The position numbers and the translations under genes were made by a program. Under the pieces are notes generated by a model that worked only from the letters and a program-made list of their open reading frames with translations, was not told where the DNA came from and made no database searches. A stretch of 64,000 nt of DNA from positions 423,570 to 487,569 of the forward strand of contig NZ_JBHTMP010000001.1 in the NCBI RefSeq assembly GCF_042679305.1, written 5' to 3'. How positions within the stretch are numbered: position 1 is the stretch's first letter; each line of letters begins with the position of its first letter. Shown piece after piece: positions 36,502 to 45,721 of the stretch. Origin of the DNA: Micromonospora_H sonneratiae. GTDB lineage: Bacteria > Actinomycetota > Actinomycetes > Mycobacteriales > Micromonosporaceae.

Positions 36502-39405
36502 TCATCGGCCGAAGAAGCTGGCGTACATCGGCGAGTGGTAACCCCGTAGCCGTCGTAGGTCCGCCCCCGCCTCGGCGGCCAGCCGGCGACCGGCCGGCGC
36601 ATCCCCCGCAGCCGTGGTGGCCACCGCCATCGCCCGGGCGGCGACAGCCCGCAGGTAACGATCACCGATCCGGCTGGCGAGGTCGCGGGCCGAGACGGCG
36701 TCGTCGAGCGCCTGTCCCGGCCGCCCACCGGCCAGCCGGGCGGCGCACCGAGCCAGCGTGGCTTCGCACTGGGTGGGTAGGTCACCGGTGGCGGCGGTAC
36801 GCGCCATGGCCTCGGTCAGCGTCCGCTCGGCGGCGGCATGGTCACCGGCCCGGCATTCCAGCTGACCCAACATGGCCAGGGCAGCCCCCTCCAGGCCGGT
36901 GGCACCGATACGACGCGCGATACGCAGCGCCTCGCGTGTGCCGGCCAGTGCCTGCTCCGGCTGTCCGGCATCGAACTGCGCGTCGGCCATGTTGCTCAGG
37001 CTGCCGCCCAGGTGGAGTGGTGTCCCGTGCTGTCGTCGCAGTGTCAGGGCCCGCTCGTGGCAGCGCAGCGCCTGAACCGGCTCGCCGGTCAGGTAGTGCA
37101 GGTTGCCCAGCGCGTCGAGGTAGGCCGACAGGCGTAGGTGGTCCTGCAAACCTTCGGCGACCTCCGCGCCGGCCAGCAGATCCGCCTGAGCCCCGGCCGG
37201 GTCGCCGTCGGCCTGGCGCAGCTTCGCCCGGTAGTAGAGGCTCACCGCGTACTCGGTGTCGAGCGCAAGCGCTGCGGTCAGGGCCAGGCTGCGATCGATC
37301 AGGGCAAGCGCCTCGGCGGGGTAGCCGCCGCGCCAGAACAGCGGGTAGCTGAGCCAGGCCAGGTTCACCGCCAGGCGGGCCGGCTCACCACCGATGTCGC
37401 TGGCGCGGGTCACCGCCGCCACGATGTTGAGGTGTTCGGTGTCCAACCAGCCGCTCACCTCCACCGCACTCTCCGGCCAGGTCTGCCACGGTCCGATCGG
37501 TTCGGGCAGCGCGTCGGTCGGGGTCCAGCCGGCGTTGGCCAGGGCGGTGGCACGCTCGGCAGCCACGATGTAGGTCTCGACCAGTCGCTGGAGCGCGGCG
37601 GTGCGCTCGGCCGGGCTCTCGTGCATCTGCGCCTGCTCGCCCGCGAGGAGGCGCAGGAGGTCATGCATCTCGTACCGGCCCGGCTGGCGCGGCTCCAGCA
37701 GCCGCTGGTCGGCGAGGGTCTCCACCACCGGGTGTGCCTCCCCGGTCCCCCGGCCGAGTAGGGCGGCGACCGCACCGACGCTGACCACGGTCAGCGGCAC
37801 GTCACCGATGAGCCGGAACGCGCCGGCGCACAGGCGTTCGTGTGCGTCGCCCTCGGACAGCGCCTCGTAGGCCATGCGCAACGTACGTCGGACCCCGAGG
37901 TCGTCATAGGACAGCTCGTCCAGGCGGCGGGCGGGATCGGCGAGCCGGTCAGCGAAGGCCGCCAACGACCAGCCGGGTCGGCTGGCCAACCGGGCCGCGG
38001 CGACTCGTAGCGCCAGCGGAAGGTGGCCGCACAGCAGGGCAAGGCGGTCGGCGGCGGCAGGCTCGGCACCGACACGTCCGCCCGCACCGGCCCGACCGAG
38101 TAGGTCGATCGCGTCGGCGGTGGGCAGCACATCGATCGGCAGGTGCCGTCCGCGGGGCAGGGTGGCCAGGTGACGGCGGCTGGTGATGATGGCGGCGCTG
38201 GTCGGGCCCACCGGCAGCAGCGCGGCAACCTGGGCGGCGGTGTGTGCGTTGTCGAGGATGACCAGGATCCGCCGTCCGGCGGTGTACCGACGGTAGGCAG
38301 CGCTCGCCTCGGTCTCGTCCATGGGCACCACACCGCCGGGCACGCTGAACGCCCGCAGCAGGCGGCCGATGGCGTCGACCGGTCGCGCCGGTGCCGGATC
38401 CGGTTCAGCGCCACGCAGGTCCAGGTAGAACACCCCATCGGGGAAGCGCGGGGCGCTCAGGTGGGCCAGGTGCACCGCGAGCGCGGACTTGCCGACCCCG
38501 CCCGGCCCGTGCAACGCGACGACTGCCCCGATCCCCGCTTCCAGGTCCGCCCGCACGGTCGCGATCTCAGCTGTACGTCCGACGAAGGGCTCCACCGCCG
38601 GCGGCAGATCGTGGACGGTGGAGCCGGTCGACCCGGGGGCCATCGTCGCCGGGCCACCCAGATCGCGTTGGTGCAGGATGTCGTCGTGCAGCCGGCGCAA
38701 CCGTGGCCCCGGGTCCAGGCCGGTCTGCTCGGCCAGCATCCGGCGGGCGGTGTGGAACGCGTTCAGCGCGCCGGCAATGTCGCCCAGGCGGTGCAGACCC
38801 AGCATCAGCTGCTCCCACGCGCGTTGGCGCAGTGGATGGCGCTCCAGCAGTACGCGCAGCCGCCGCACCGCGTCAGCGGGATCGCCCAACCGTAGCGTCA
38901 CCTCCGCCAGGTCCTCCTCGGCCAGCAGGTATCGCTCGGTCAGCGCGGCGACGCGACCCGCTGCCGGCGGGGCGAGCGGCACGTCGGCCAGCGGTCCACC
39001 GCGCCACATGCTGACCGCCACGGTCAACTCGGCCTGCGCCGCCGCAGCGTCTCCGGCGGCCAGGCAGGCCCTCCCCCGGGCAGCGGCAGCATCGAACCGA
39101 TCCACGTCGCGCTCCTGCTGCCCCACCCGCAGCAGGTATCCGCCCGCACCGGCGACGATCCGCGGCGGCGTGTCGGGAACGTCGAGCAGACGGCGAAGGC
39201 CGAACACGTAGGTGCGTAGGTTGGCCGAGGCTGAAGCCGGCGCCTCGTCACCCCACAGCGCCGCGACCAACTGCGCCGACCCGACGGTCTCGTTGGGCCA
39301 GAGCAGCAGCATCGCCAGCAGTTGGCGCTGCTTCCTGGAGCCGAGCGGCACCGCCTGGCCGACGCCACTTTCGACGGTCAACGTGCCGAGCAGGTTGAAC
39401 CGCAT
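36502..39405 (-). CDS. AfsR/SARP-family regulator with NB-ARC and TPR domains
   Basis: A 967-residue regulator of the AfsR type. Residues 1-95 form the OmpR-like winged helix (RKQRQLLAMLLLWPNETVGSAQLVAALWG, ANLRTYVFGLRRLL), about 97-250 the bacterial transcriptional activation domain (HPLRQRAWEQLMLGLHRLGD), then an NB-ARC ATPase with P-loop GPGGVGKSA and a Walker B-like VILDNAHTAAQ, and C-terminal TPR repeats. SARPs activate antibiotic gene clusters by binding direct repeats near -35; the ATPase and TPR parts gate this by nucleotide or protein binding. ATG 39405 begins directly at the winged helix. It is divergent from another SARP gene across a 233-bp gap, which suggests cross-regulation. 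Its target genes are not evident in the window. Confidence 0.92.
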   Translation of the reverse strand: MRFNLLGTLTVESGVGQAVPLGSRKQRQLLAMLLLWPNETVGSAQLVAALWGDEAPASASANLRTYVFGLRRLLDVPDTPPRIVAGAGGYLLRVGQQERDVDRFDAAAARGRACLAAGDAAAAQAELTVAVSMWRGGPLADVPLAPPAAGRVAALTERYLLAEEDLAEVTLRLGDPADAVRRLRVLLERHPLRQRAWEQLMLGLHRLGDIAGALNAFHTARRMLAEQTGLDPGPRLRRLHDDILHQRDLGGPATMAPGSTGSTVHDLPPAVEPFVGRTAEIATVRADLEAGIGAVVALHGPGGVGKSALAVHLAHLSAPRFPDGVFYLDLRGAEPDPAPARPVDAIGRLLRAFSVPGGVVPMDETEASAAYRRYTAGRRILVILDNAHTAAQVAALLPVGPTSAAIITSRRHLATLPRGRHLPIDVLPTADAIDLLGRAGAGGRVGAEPAAADRLALLCGHLPLALRVAAARLASRPGWSLAAFADRLADPARRLDELSYDDLGVRRTLRMAYEALSEGDAHERLCAGAFRLIGDVPLTVVSVGAVAALLGRGTGEAHPVVETLADQRLLEPRQPGRYEMHDLLRLLAGEQAQMHESPAERTAALQRLVETYIVAAERATALANAGWTPTDALPEPIGPWQTWPESAVEVSGWLDTEHLNIVAAVTRASDIGGEPARLAVNLAWLSYPLFWRGGYPAEALALIDRSLALTAALALDTEYAVSLYYRAKLRQADGDPAGAQADLLAGAEVAEGLQDHLRLSAYLDALGNLHYLTGEPVQALRCHERALTLRRQHGTPLHLGGSLSNMADAQFDAGQPEQALAGTREALRIARRIGATGLEGAALAMLGQLECRAGDHAAAERTLTEAMARTAATGDLPTQCEATLARCAARLAGGRPGQALDDAVSARDLASRIGDRYLRAVAARAMAVATTAAGDAPAGRRLAAEAGADLRRLRGYHSPMYASFFGR

Positions 39406-39626
39406 GGAACAACGATCGCCTTTCGCGCCGGTGACCACTCCGCAGCGGTACGCGGGACACACAGCTGTGCGCCGTATAGATCAGCGTACCGTCAAACCAC
39501 CGAGCCGGACCGCCGTCAGCATCGGTGCCGGCCGATGGTCCGGGGGACGGCACCCGGGCCGCTGCGTGCAACCAATGGCCGTCTCGGCCTGCGGACAGAG
39601 GCTTCCCGGCGCCCGGGCCGGGCTTG

Positions 39627-39632
39627 TAGCAT
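39627..39632 (+). promoter_or_regulatory. -10 box implying a leaderless SARP transcript
   Basis: TAGCAT ends six bases before the GTG at 39639, so transcription would begin at or near the start codon, and no ribosome site is seen. Leaderless mRNAs are common in actinobacteria. Confidence 0.4.
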
Positions 39633-39638
39633 CGGCCG

Positions 39639-42600
39639 GTGCCAAGTTCCTCCCAACCTGGTACAGACATCGATCCGGTGTCCGACCCGGCTGGTCACGA
39701 GGCAAGCGACGCGCCCGAGCCCCTGTCGGCGCTGCTGCGTCGCCTGCGCGAGCAGCTCGGCCTTACCCAGCGGGACCTGGCAACGTCCGCCGACGTCAGT
39801 ATCGCGGTGATCCGCGACCTGGAGCAGGGGCGTACGCGGGTGCCCCGGACCGCCACCCTGCACGCTCTCGTCCGTTGTCTCGGCGCGGCGGGTGCAGACA
39901 GCGCCGCACTGTTGCAGCGGGCCGCACCGGTCGTGCAGGCGGCACGGCCGGGGCGGGGACAGCCCGCGCGTCCGGCCGACGCCGGGCCCCTGACCGTGTC
40001 GGTGCTCGGGCCACTGTTGCTCCGACGCGGTGGGGTCGAACTGCGGCTCGGTTCGGCGAAGCATCGTTGTCTGCTGGCCCGGCTGGCGCTGGCCGCAGGC
40101 GAGGTGGTGGGGCGGGAGGAGCTGATGGACCTGCTCTGGGACGAGCGCCCGCCGTCGGCCCTGAACGTGCTGCACAGCCATGTCGGCCGTCTGCGTCGCC
40201 TGTGGGGCGAGGAGGGCGCCCGGGTCCTGGTCGCAGCCGGCAACGGATACCGGCTGGCACTTGATGCCGACCGTCTCGACCTGCTGCGTTTCCGCGAGCT
40301 GGCTTCGGCCGTAAGCGCTGCGGCTGATCCCGTACAGGCGCTCGGGCAGCTCCTCGCGGCGGCCCGGTTGTGGCGCGGCGAGACCGATGTGGAACAGCTA
40401 CGGGGCAGCCCGCCGGTCACGGCCCTGTTCGAGCGGTACGCGACGCTGCTGTGCCAGGCCTCCGCGCTCGCCCGCCAGTTGGGCGAGTACGAGCAGGTGT
40501 TGCCACTGCTGCGGGAGTTGGCCGAGCGGCTGACGCTGCACGAACCGGTGCACGCTGAACTGATCATGGTGGCTGCGGCGTCTGGACGGCAGGCCGAGGC
40601 CCTGGTCACGTACGACCGCCTTCGTCGGGCACTGATCGAGCAGCTCGGTGTCGATCCGGGGCCGCAGCTTCGTCACGCGTACGACGCTGTGCTGCGGCAG
40701 CAGTGGTCACCCACCACCGAGCCGGGTTCCGGGACGACCCCGGTGTGGCAGGTACCGGCCGGTCCGCCCGATTTCGTCGGTCGGGAGCGGGAACTGGAGC
40801 GGATCAGCGTGGAACTGGCCCGTCCCGGCTCAGGGTCGATGCGGGTGGTCCTCATCAGTGGTTCGGCCGGGATGGGCAAGACAGCGCTGGCCCTGACCGT
40901 CGCGCACCGGCTGCGGAGTGGGTATCCGGATGGTCAGCTGTACGTCGACCTGCGCAGCGGTACCAGCGGGCCGGTACGGCCGATGGAGGTGCTGGGCCGC
41001 TTCCTGCGTGCGCTCGGGGTGCCGGCGGGCCGGGTGGGATTCGACGAGGAGGAGGCCGGGGCACTGCTGCGCAGCGTCCTGGCCGATCGCCGGATGCTGC
41101 TGGTGCTGGACAACGCCCGCGACGCGGCGCAGGTCCGGGCCCTCCTGCCGGGTCCGGGCCGCAGTGATGTGCTGGTCACGAGCCGACGCCGGCTGCCCGA
41201 CCTGTCTCCCGGGCTGGTCGTCGACCTGGCGACACTGTCCACCGGGGAAGCCGTCCGGCTGATGGACTCGACCGTGGGCGCGGGCCGGGTGTCAGCCGAT
41301 CTGGAGTCTGCCCGCGAGTTGGCGGCCGCCTGCGGGCAGCTGCCGCTCGCACTGCGCATCGCCGCTGGCAGGCTGGCCAGCCGCCCGGCCTGGACCACGG
41401 CGGAGCTGGCCTACCGGCTACGCGACGAGAACCAGCGGTTGACCCAGCTCAGCGTGGGCGACACCAGTGTGCTGGCCAGCTTCCAGCTCAGCTACCAGGA
41501 TCTGAGTGAGCCGGTCCGGCGGGCATTTCGCCTGTGTGCGCTGCATCCCGGGGCCGACTTCGGCGTCGAAGCCACCGCGGAACTGCTGGGCGTCGACCCA
41601 ATAGAGGCTGACCTGGTGCTCGGCGAGCTACTGGACGCCAACATGCTGCTCCAGTACAGCGCCGAGCGTTTCCGCTTCCACGACCTGCTCGGGCAGTACG
41701 CGGCACGACTGCTGGGCGAGGAGGACCCGGCCGACGTCGAGGCCGCCCGGGACCGGCTGTACTCCTGGTCGCTGCGGATGGCCACGGAGGCGGTCGAGGC
41801 CCTCTACCCGGGCATGGTACGGCTGGTCACCAGCTCGGGCGACGCGCCCTTCGCCGACCAGGAGGTGGCCCTGCGCTGGTTGGACGCGGAGGTTGGGGCG
41901 CTGGTGGCACTGGTCGAACGCGCGGCGGTGAGTGTTCGACCGCAGCCGAGCTGGCTGCTGGCCGATCAGCTGCGCGGCTACTTCCTCGTCCGCCGGCACG
42001 TCGACCGCTGGCTGCGTACCGCCGAAGCGGGGCTGCGGGCCGCGACCGCCGCAGACGACCGGGCCGGCCGAGCGGCGATGCTGCTCAGTCGGGGGCAGGC
42101 GATGTGGGCGCTGGGCCGGCACGCGCAGGCGCTCGCCGACTACCGGGCGGGCGAGCGGCTGTCCCACGACTCGGACTGGCCGGCGGCGGCTCCGTACCTG
42201 TGGCACAACATCGGCGTGGTGCAGGCCGAGCAGGGCCTCCTGGACGAGGCGGAACGTGGATATCGGGAAGCGCTGCGGTTGTGTGGCGACCGTAGCGAAC
42301 TGGCGGCGGTACGGGCCCTGGCCCTCAACGGGCTCGGTGCCATGTACGCCGATCAGGGCCAGCTGGCCGAGGCGGCGGAGTGCCTCCGCGAAGCCCTGCG
42401 GATCAACGAGGTCACCGGTCGGACGGCGTCGGTGTTGTCCACCCGGGGCAACCTCGGCATGGTGCTGCGTCAGCTGGGTCAGGAGCACGCGGCCGAGGAG
42501 CATCTGACCGCCGCCCTGGCCGGCTACCGGCGCCGCTCCAACATGCACGGCGAGCTGTCCACCCTGGATGAGCTGAGTCAGCTGTACGCGCAGCGCGCCG

Positions 42601-43079
42601 ACGCGGCACGGGCGCTGAGCACCGCCGAGCAGGGCTACGACCTCGCGGTGATCGTCCGGGATCAGCGGGCGCAGGCGGCGCTGCTGTGCACGATGGGTGA
42701 GGCCCGCCGGCTCGACGGCGACATTGCTGAGGCGTTGCGCGTCCTGGGACAGGCGCTGGACATGGCACGCCAGAACGGCTATCCCTACTTCGCCGCACGC
42801 GCGCAGGTGGGACTGGCCGGTGTGCACCTGGACCTGAGGGCGTACGGGCAGGCCCGTAGCTGCGCGGCGGAGGCCCGTGAGCTGGCGACGGCGCACGACT
42901 TCCGGATGGTCGAGGCGGATGCGTTGGCAGCGCTCGCCCGGTGCCTGGCCGCCACCAACGCCGACGAGGCGGCGGAGACGGTCGCTGCGGCTGTCACCGC
43001 ATACCAGGTGGCCGGCGCGAATGCGCGGGCCGATCGGCTGCGGGATCTGCTGGCCGCATCCCCGTCTTCATGGTCGTGA
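39639..43079 (+). CDS. XRE-HTH-SARP-NB-ARC-TPR regulator
   Basis: A 1146-residue regulator with an extra DNA-binding domain at the front. Residues about 28-85 are a Cro/C1-type helix-turn-helix (LRRLREQLGLTQRDLATSADVSIAVIRDLEQGR). About 112-205 is the SARP winged helix (SVLGPLLLRRGGVELRLGSAKHRCLLARL, LHSHVGRLRRLWG), about 210-350 the activation domain, then an NB-ARC ATPase (P-loop SGSAGMGKTAL, Walker B MLLVLDNARDAAQ), and TPR repeats to the end. Two unlike DNA-binding domains in one protein may let it read two sites or control itself. The divergent SARP partner shares the promoter region. Start by GTG 39639, probably leaderless. The target pathway is unknown. Confidence 0.9.
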   Translation: MPSSSQPGTDIDPVSDPAGHEASDAPEPLSALLRRLREQLGLTQRDLATSADVSIAVIRDLEQGRTRVPRTATLHALVRCLGAAGADSAALLQRAAPVVQAARPGRGQPARPADAGPLTVSVLGPLLLRRGGVELRLGSAKHRCLLARLALAAGEVVGREELMDLLWDERPPSALNVLHSHVGRLRRLWGEEGARVLVAAGNGYRLALDADRLDLLRFRELASAVSAAADPVQALGQLLAAARLWRGETDVEQLRGSPPVTALFERYATLLCQASALARQLGEYEQVLPLLRELAERLTLHEPVHAELIMVAAASGRQAEALVTYDRLRRALIEQLGVDPGPQLRHAYDAVLRQQWSPTTEPGSGTTPVWQVPAGPPDFVGRERELERISVELARPGSGSMRVVLISGSAGMGKTALALTVAHRLRSGYPDGQLYVDLRSGTSGPVRPMEVLGRFLRALGVPAGRVGFDEEEAGALLRSVLADRRMLLVLDNARDAAQVRALLPGPGRSDVLVTSRRRLPDLSPGLVVDLATLSTGEAVRLMDSTVGAGRVSADLESARELAAACGQLPLALRIAAGRLASRPAWTTAELAYRLRDENQRLTQLSVGDTSVLASFQLSYQDLSEPVRRAFRLCALHPGADFGVEATAELLGVDPIEADLVLGELLDANMLLQYSAERFRFHDLLGQYAARLLGEEDPADVEAARDRLYSWSLRMATEAVEALYPGMVRLVTSSGDAPFADQEVALRWLDAEVGALVALVERAAVSVRPQPSWLLADQLRGYFLVRRHVDRWLRTAEAGLRAATAADDRAGRAAMLLSRGQAMWALGRHAQALADYRAGERLSHDSDWPAAAPYLWHNIGVVQAEQGLLDEAERGYREALRLCGDRSELAAVRALALNGLGAMYADQGQLAEAAECLREALRINEVTGRTASVLSTRGNLGMVLRQLGQEHAAEEHLTAALAGYRRRSNMHGELSTLDELSQLYAQRADAARALSTAEQGYDLAVIVRDQRAQAALLCTMGEARRLDGDIAEALRVLGQALDMARQNGYPYFAARAQVGLAGVHLDLRAYGQARSCAAEARELATAHDFRMVEADALAALARCLAATNADEAAETVAAAVTAYQVAGANARADRLRDLLAASPSSWS

Positions 43080-43243
43080 AGATGGGCACCGACAACGGTG
43101 GATCGCTGTGACCGAGGCGGCGGACTATGCAGGCTCTGTACGCCGTTTGTACCCAGCTGCGGCAGCATCGCGATAGGTTCTGCCCGCCCATCCAACCCGA
43201 TTCGGTTGTTCGGATGGCTGTTGGCGGACGGAGGGCCGAATCG

Positions 43244-43267
43244 ATGTTTCCTGGGCGGTGGCGATGA
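43244..43267 (+). CDS. Seven-codon leader ORF before the StrR-like gene
   Basis: GGAGGG, an eight-base spacer, then ATG and seven codons (MFPGRWR) ending with TGA that overlaps the ATG of the StrR-like gene by four bases (ATGA). The downstream gene lacks a good ribosome site of its own, so this short ORF may deliver ribosomes to it. It could instead be a chance arrangement in GC-rich DNA. Confidence 0.35.
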   Translation: MFPGRWR

Positions 43268-44274
43268 CCGACGTCGCAGCGCAGCCCGCCGTACTGGCGG
43301 AGACGCGGCTTGAGGAGGTAGTCGGGCGCATCCGCAGCGAGATCGAATGGGTGGACGTCAACCTGCTACGGAAAGGTCTGTCCCCCCGGCTCGATGGAAT
43401 CGACACCACGCACGCCCGGCACCTGGCCGGGCTACCCGAGGAGTTGCCGCCCCTGGTGGTGCACCGGGCCACGATGCGCGTGATGGACGGGCTGCACCGG
43501 CTGGCTGCGGCCCGTAGCCGCGGTGATCGGCAGGTGCCCGTGGTGTACTTCGAGGGGAGTTACGACGAGGCCTTCGTCGTCGCGGTACGGCTCAACGCGG
43601 TTCACGGCAGGGCGCTGCGCTCGCAGGATCGCGCGGCGGCGGTGCGACGCATCCTCGGCACACATCCCCACTGTTCGGACCGCTCGATCGCCTCGGTGTG
43701 CGGAGTCGCACCGCGCACCGTCGCCAGGTTGCGGCAGGAGTCGGCGGACGACCGTCAGCGGCTGGATGCGCGGATCGGACGCGACGGCCGCCGCCATCCG
43801 CTGTCCACCCAGGAAGGGCGCCGAAGGGTCGAGCAGATCATGCGTGAGGAGCCGGAGGTGAGCCTGCGCGAGGTGGCTCGCCGTGCCGGCGTCTCGGTCG
43901 GCACCGCGCTGGACGTACGGCGACGGCTGCTCGCCGCCGGCCCCGAAGTGGCCGGTCACACCGGTGGCGCGGCGCAGCCCGCGGAACGGTCGTGGGCTGC
44001 CGGAGACCCTGGGCATCCTCCCGTGCCGGGGATCCGCAAACAGTTGGAATGGCTGGCCCGGGAGCCGGCGCTGCGTTACACGGATCAGGGCAGGGCACTG
44101 CTACGCCTGGTGTCGGCCACGATGGCCTTTCTCGACCGTGCCGGCCCCGTGTCCGAAGCGGTACCTGACCACTGTCGGCGTTCGCTCAATGCGGTGGCCC
44201 GCGCCTGTGCCGGCAGCTGGCTCGACCTCGCTGAGCAGTTCGGTGACGAGCAGTCGCGGTCGCGGGTGGCGTGA
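43264..44274 (+). CDS. StrR/ParB-like pathway regulator
   Basis: A 336-residue protein of the ParB/StrR type. The N-terminal ParB-like fold is clear: SPRLDGIDTTHARHLAG, then the conserved LPPLVVHRATMRVMDGLHRLAA, VPVVYFEG and DEAFVVAVRLNAVHG. A DNA-binding part follows with ILGTHPHCSDRSIASVCGVAPRTVARLR and a second helix-turn-helix VSLREVARRAGVSVGTALDV. Relatives such as StrR activate antibiotic clusters by binding long inverted repeats and have no partition role. ATG 43264 is chosen because it overlaps the stop of a short ORF with a good ribosome site; GTG 43258 is an alternative. It lies directly after a SARP gene on the same strand. Target genes are not evident. Confidence 0.85.
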   Translation: MTDVAAQPAVLAETRLEEVVGRIRSEIEWVDVNLLRKGLSPRLDGIDTTHARHLAGLPEELPPLVVHRATMRVMDGLHRLAAARSRGDRQVPVVYFEGSYDEAFVVAVRLNAVHGRALRSQDRAAAVRRILGTHPHCSDRSIASVCGVAPRTVARLRQESADDRQRLDARIGRDGRRHPLSTQEGRRRVEQIMREEPEVSLREVARRAGVSVGTALDVRRRLLAAGPEVAGHTGGAAQPAERSWAAGDPGHPPVPGIRKQLEWLAREPALRYTDQGRALLRLVSATMAFLDRAGPVSEAVPDHCRRSLNAVARACAGSWLDLAEQFGDEQSRSRVA

Positions 44275-44304
44275 ATCGTCCGGGTCGCGGGCGATTCACG
44301 CCAC
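44266..44304. terminator. Bidirectional terminator overlapping the StrR-like gene end
   Basis: A perfect 13-bp stem GTGGCGTGAATCG/CGATTCACGCCAC, extendable by three pairs including one G-T, includes the stop codon of the plus-strand gene and faces the converging minus-strand gene 75 bases away. Confidence 0.75.
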
Positions 44305-44378
44305 CACCGGCCCCGACCCACCGACCCGACCTGTTCCGGTCACCGGCTCAGGCTGAACGTGTACGGGTCAGCGAACGT

Positions 44379-44987
44379 TCATTTCTGCCCGAGCCATCCG
44401 CACACCCAATAGGACCCGGCTGCGTCGCGTTCCACGAACCAGGAGTAGGTGACCTCGCCCGCTGGATTCCCCGTGGACGTATTCAGTTGTGTCATCTTGG
44501 CTTTTACGACGAGTCGCTCCGCGTCCGTGGGAACCTCGTACGGCAGCATCGTCCACCGGCCGATGTAGTAGCCGTTCAGCACGAACCCGAGCAGGGTGGA
44601 CCGCAAACGCGGGCACGTGGCGGACTTGAAGACGTCCATGTTGTGGCCCGTAAGTCCGTCCATGTAGGTGCGGAACACCTTGTCGATCTCGGTGGGCGAC
44701 ATCGGCATGCGCGCCGGGTCCGAGGGCGTGTGCCCGCTCCCTGCCGAAGTCTCTGTTGTGGAGGGACTGCCGGGCTGGGCAAGGGCCGGGGTCTCCGACG
44801 GCGACGGTGACGCCGTCCTGAAGACGTTCGTGACGACGAGGAGTACGGCCAGAGCGAGCGCGAGAAGTCCGAACACTCCACCGGCGATTCCGACGACCAA
44901 CCCGATGTTCGGCTTACCTGGAGGTGGTGGCACCGGTGCCCAGCTTGGCGATTGTTCTCCTGAGCCGGGTGGGGGGCTGGCACTCAT
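44379..44987 (-). CDS. Membrane-anchored protein with extracellular NTF2-like domain
   Basis: A 202-residue protein. A Pro-rich cytoplasmic N-terminus (WAPVPPPPGKP) precedes one membrane helix at about 28-52, a Ser/Pro/Thr-rich spacer, and an outer domain of about 105 residues (PTEIDKVFRTYMDGLTGHNMDVFKSATCP, then SWFVERDAAGSYWVCGWL). The outer part has the pattern of an NTF2-like/DUF4878-type fold, with two Cys that may bridge. This plan is common in actinobacterial envelope proteins of unknown role. ATG 44987 lies nine bases after TATAGG (45001-44996), so the mRNA may be nearly leaderless. Confidence 0.75.
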   Translation of the reverse strand: MSASPPPGSGEQSPSWAPVPPPPGKPNIGLVVGIAGGVFGLLALALAVLLVVTNVFRTASPSPSETPALAQPGSPSTTETSAGSGHTPSDPARMPMSPTEIDKVFRTYMDGLTGHNMDVFKSATCPRLRSTLLGFVLNGYYIGRWTMLPYEVPTDAERLVVKAKMTQLNTSTGNPAGEVTYSWFVERDAAGSYWVCGWLGQK

Positions 44988-45298
44988 GCGTCCACCCTAT
45001 ATAGACGCTGTTTCGGAACCTCCAACGGCTTCGCGGTACGTCGATACCGGACCCGAAGTCTGACGTAACTGTTGATCATCAACCCCCTGCGGGCAGTGGG
45101 CCGGCCATCCCGTCTTGATCGTGACAAGGAAGCGATGCGGCGGGTCGTGGGTGGTAAGGAGATGGCCGAGTACGGGCCGCCGTCGACCCCAACCGGACCC
45201 CAGAACGCAGATGCGGCCTTTCGGGCCACTCTGCTGCCGCTGATACGGGACCTTCGGCCCCTTCATGCCTGCAATTGCGGTCGACTAGGGTGACCTTC
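44988..45298. other. Divergent promoter region before the molybdate operon
   Basis: A 311-base gap between divergent genes. It holds TATAGG for the minus-strand gene, a 13-bp palindrome GTTGAT-C-ATCAAC at 45071-45083, and TAGGGT at 45286-45291 shortly before the HTH-Mop gene. No coding frame here is supported. Confidence 0.45.
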
Positions 45299-45721
45299 GT
45301 GACGGTGTTTCGGATGGGTGAAGCTGCCGAGTTGCTGGGCATCAGCGTGGACACGGTGCGGCGTTGGGTGGATGCCGGGCGGCTCACCGCGACCCGGGAC
45401 GAGCAGGGGCACCGGGTGATCAACGGCGCTGACCTCGCCGCCTTCGTACGGGCGCAGGCCGCCGAGCCGGAGGACCGCGACGGGTCGTCGGCGCGTAACC
45501 GGTTGCGCGGCATCGTCACCGCCGTGGTCAAGGACTCGGTGATGGCGCAGGTGGACATCCAGGCCGGTCCGTTCCGGGTGGTGTCGCTGATGAGCCGGGA
45601 AGCGGTCGACGACCTCGCCCTGGAGGCCGGGTCCGTAGTGGTTGCAGTGATCAAGTCGACCACGGTCGTGGTGGAGAAATCCTCCGCGACCGTGGGAAAC
45701 AGAGGGAGGACCAGTTCGTGA
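45299..45721 (+). CDS. HTH-Mop molybdate-binding regulator
   Basis: A 140-residue fusion. Residues about 3-50 are a MerR/excisionase-type helix-turn-helix (FRMGEAAELLGISVDTVRRWVDAG). Residues about 70-135 are a Mop/TOBE domain (SARNRLRGIVTAVVKDSVMAQVDIQAG, SLMSREAVDDLALEAGSVVVAVIKSTTVVVEK), the fold that binds molybdate or tungstate. It is the first gene of a mod operon and overlaps modA by four bases (GTGA). It probably senses molybdate and controls the operon in place of ModE, which it resembles in role but not in its HTH. GTG 45299 has AGGGTGA five bases upstream; GTG 45290 and TTG 45275 are also in frame. Confidence 0.88.
   Translation: MTVFRMGEAAELLGISVDTVRRWVDAGRLTATRDEQGHRVINGADLAAFVRAQAAEPEDRDGSSARNRLRGIVTAVVKDSVMAQVDIQAGPFRVVSLMSREAVDDLALEAGSVVVAVIKSTTVVVEKSSATVGNRGRTSS

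Noticed and set aside
43264..44274. Chromosome or plasmid partition protein ParB
   Set aside because: No ParA gene is adjacent and the protein matches the StrR-like pathway regulators rather than a partition ParB.
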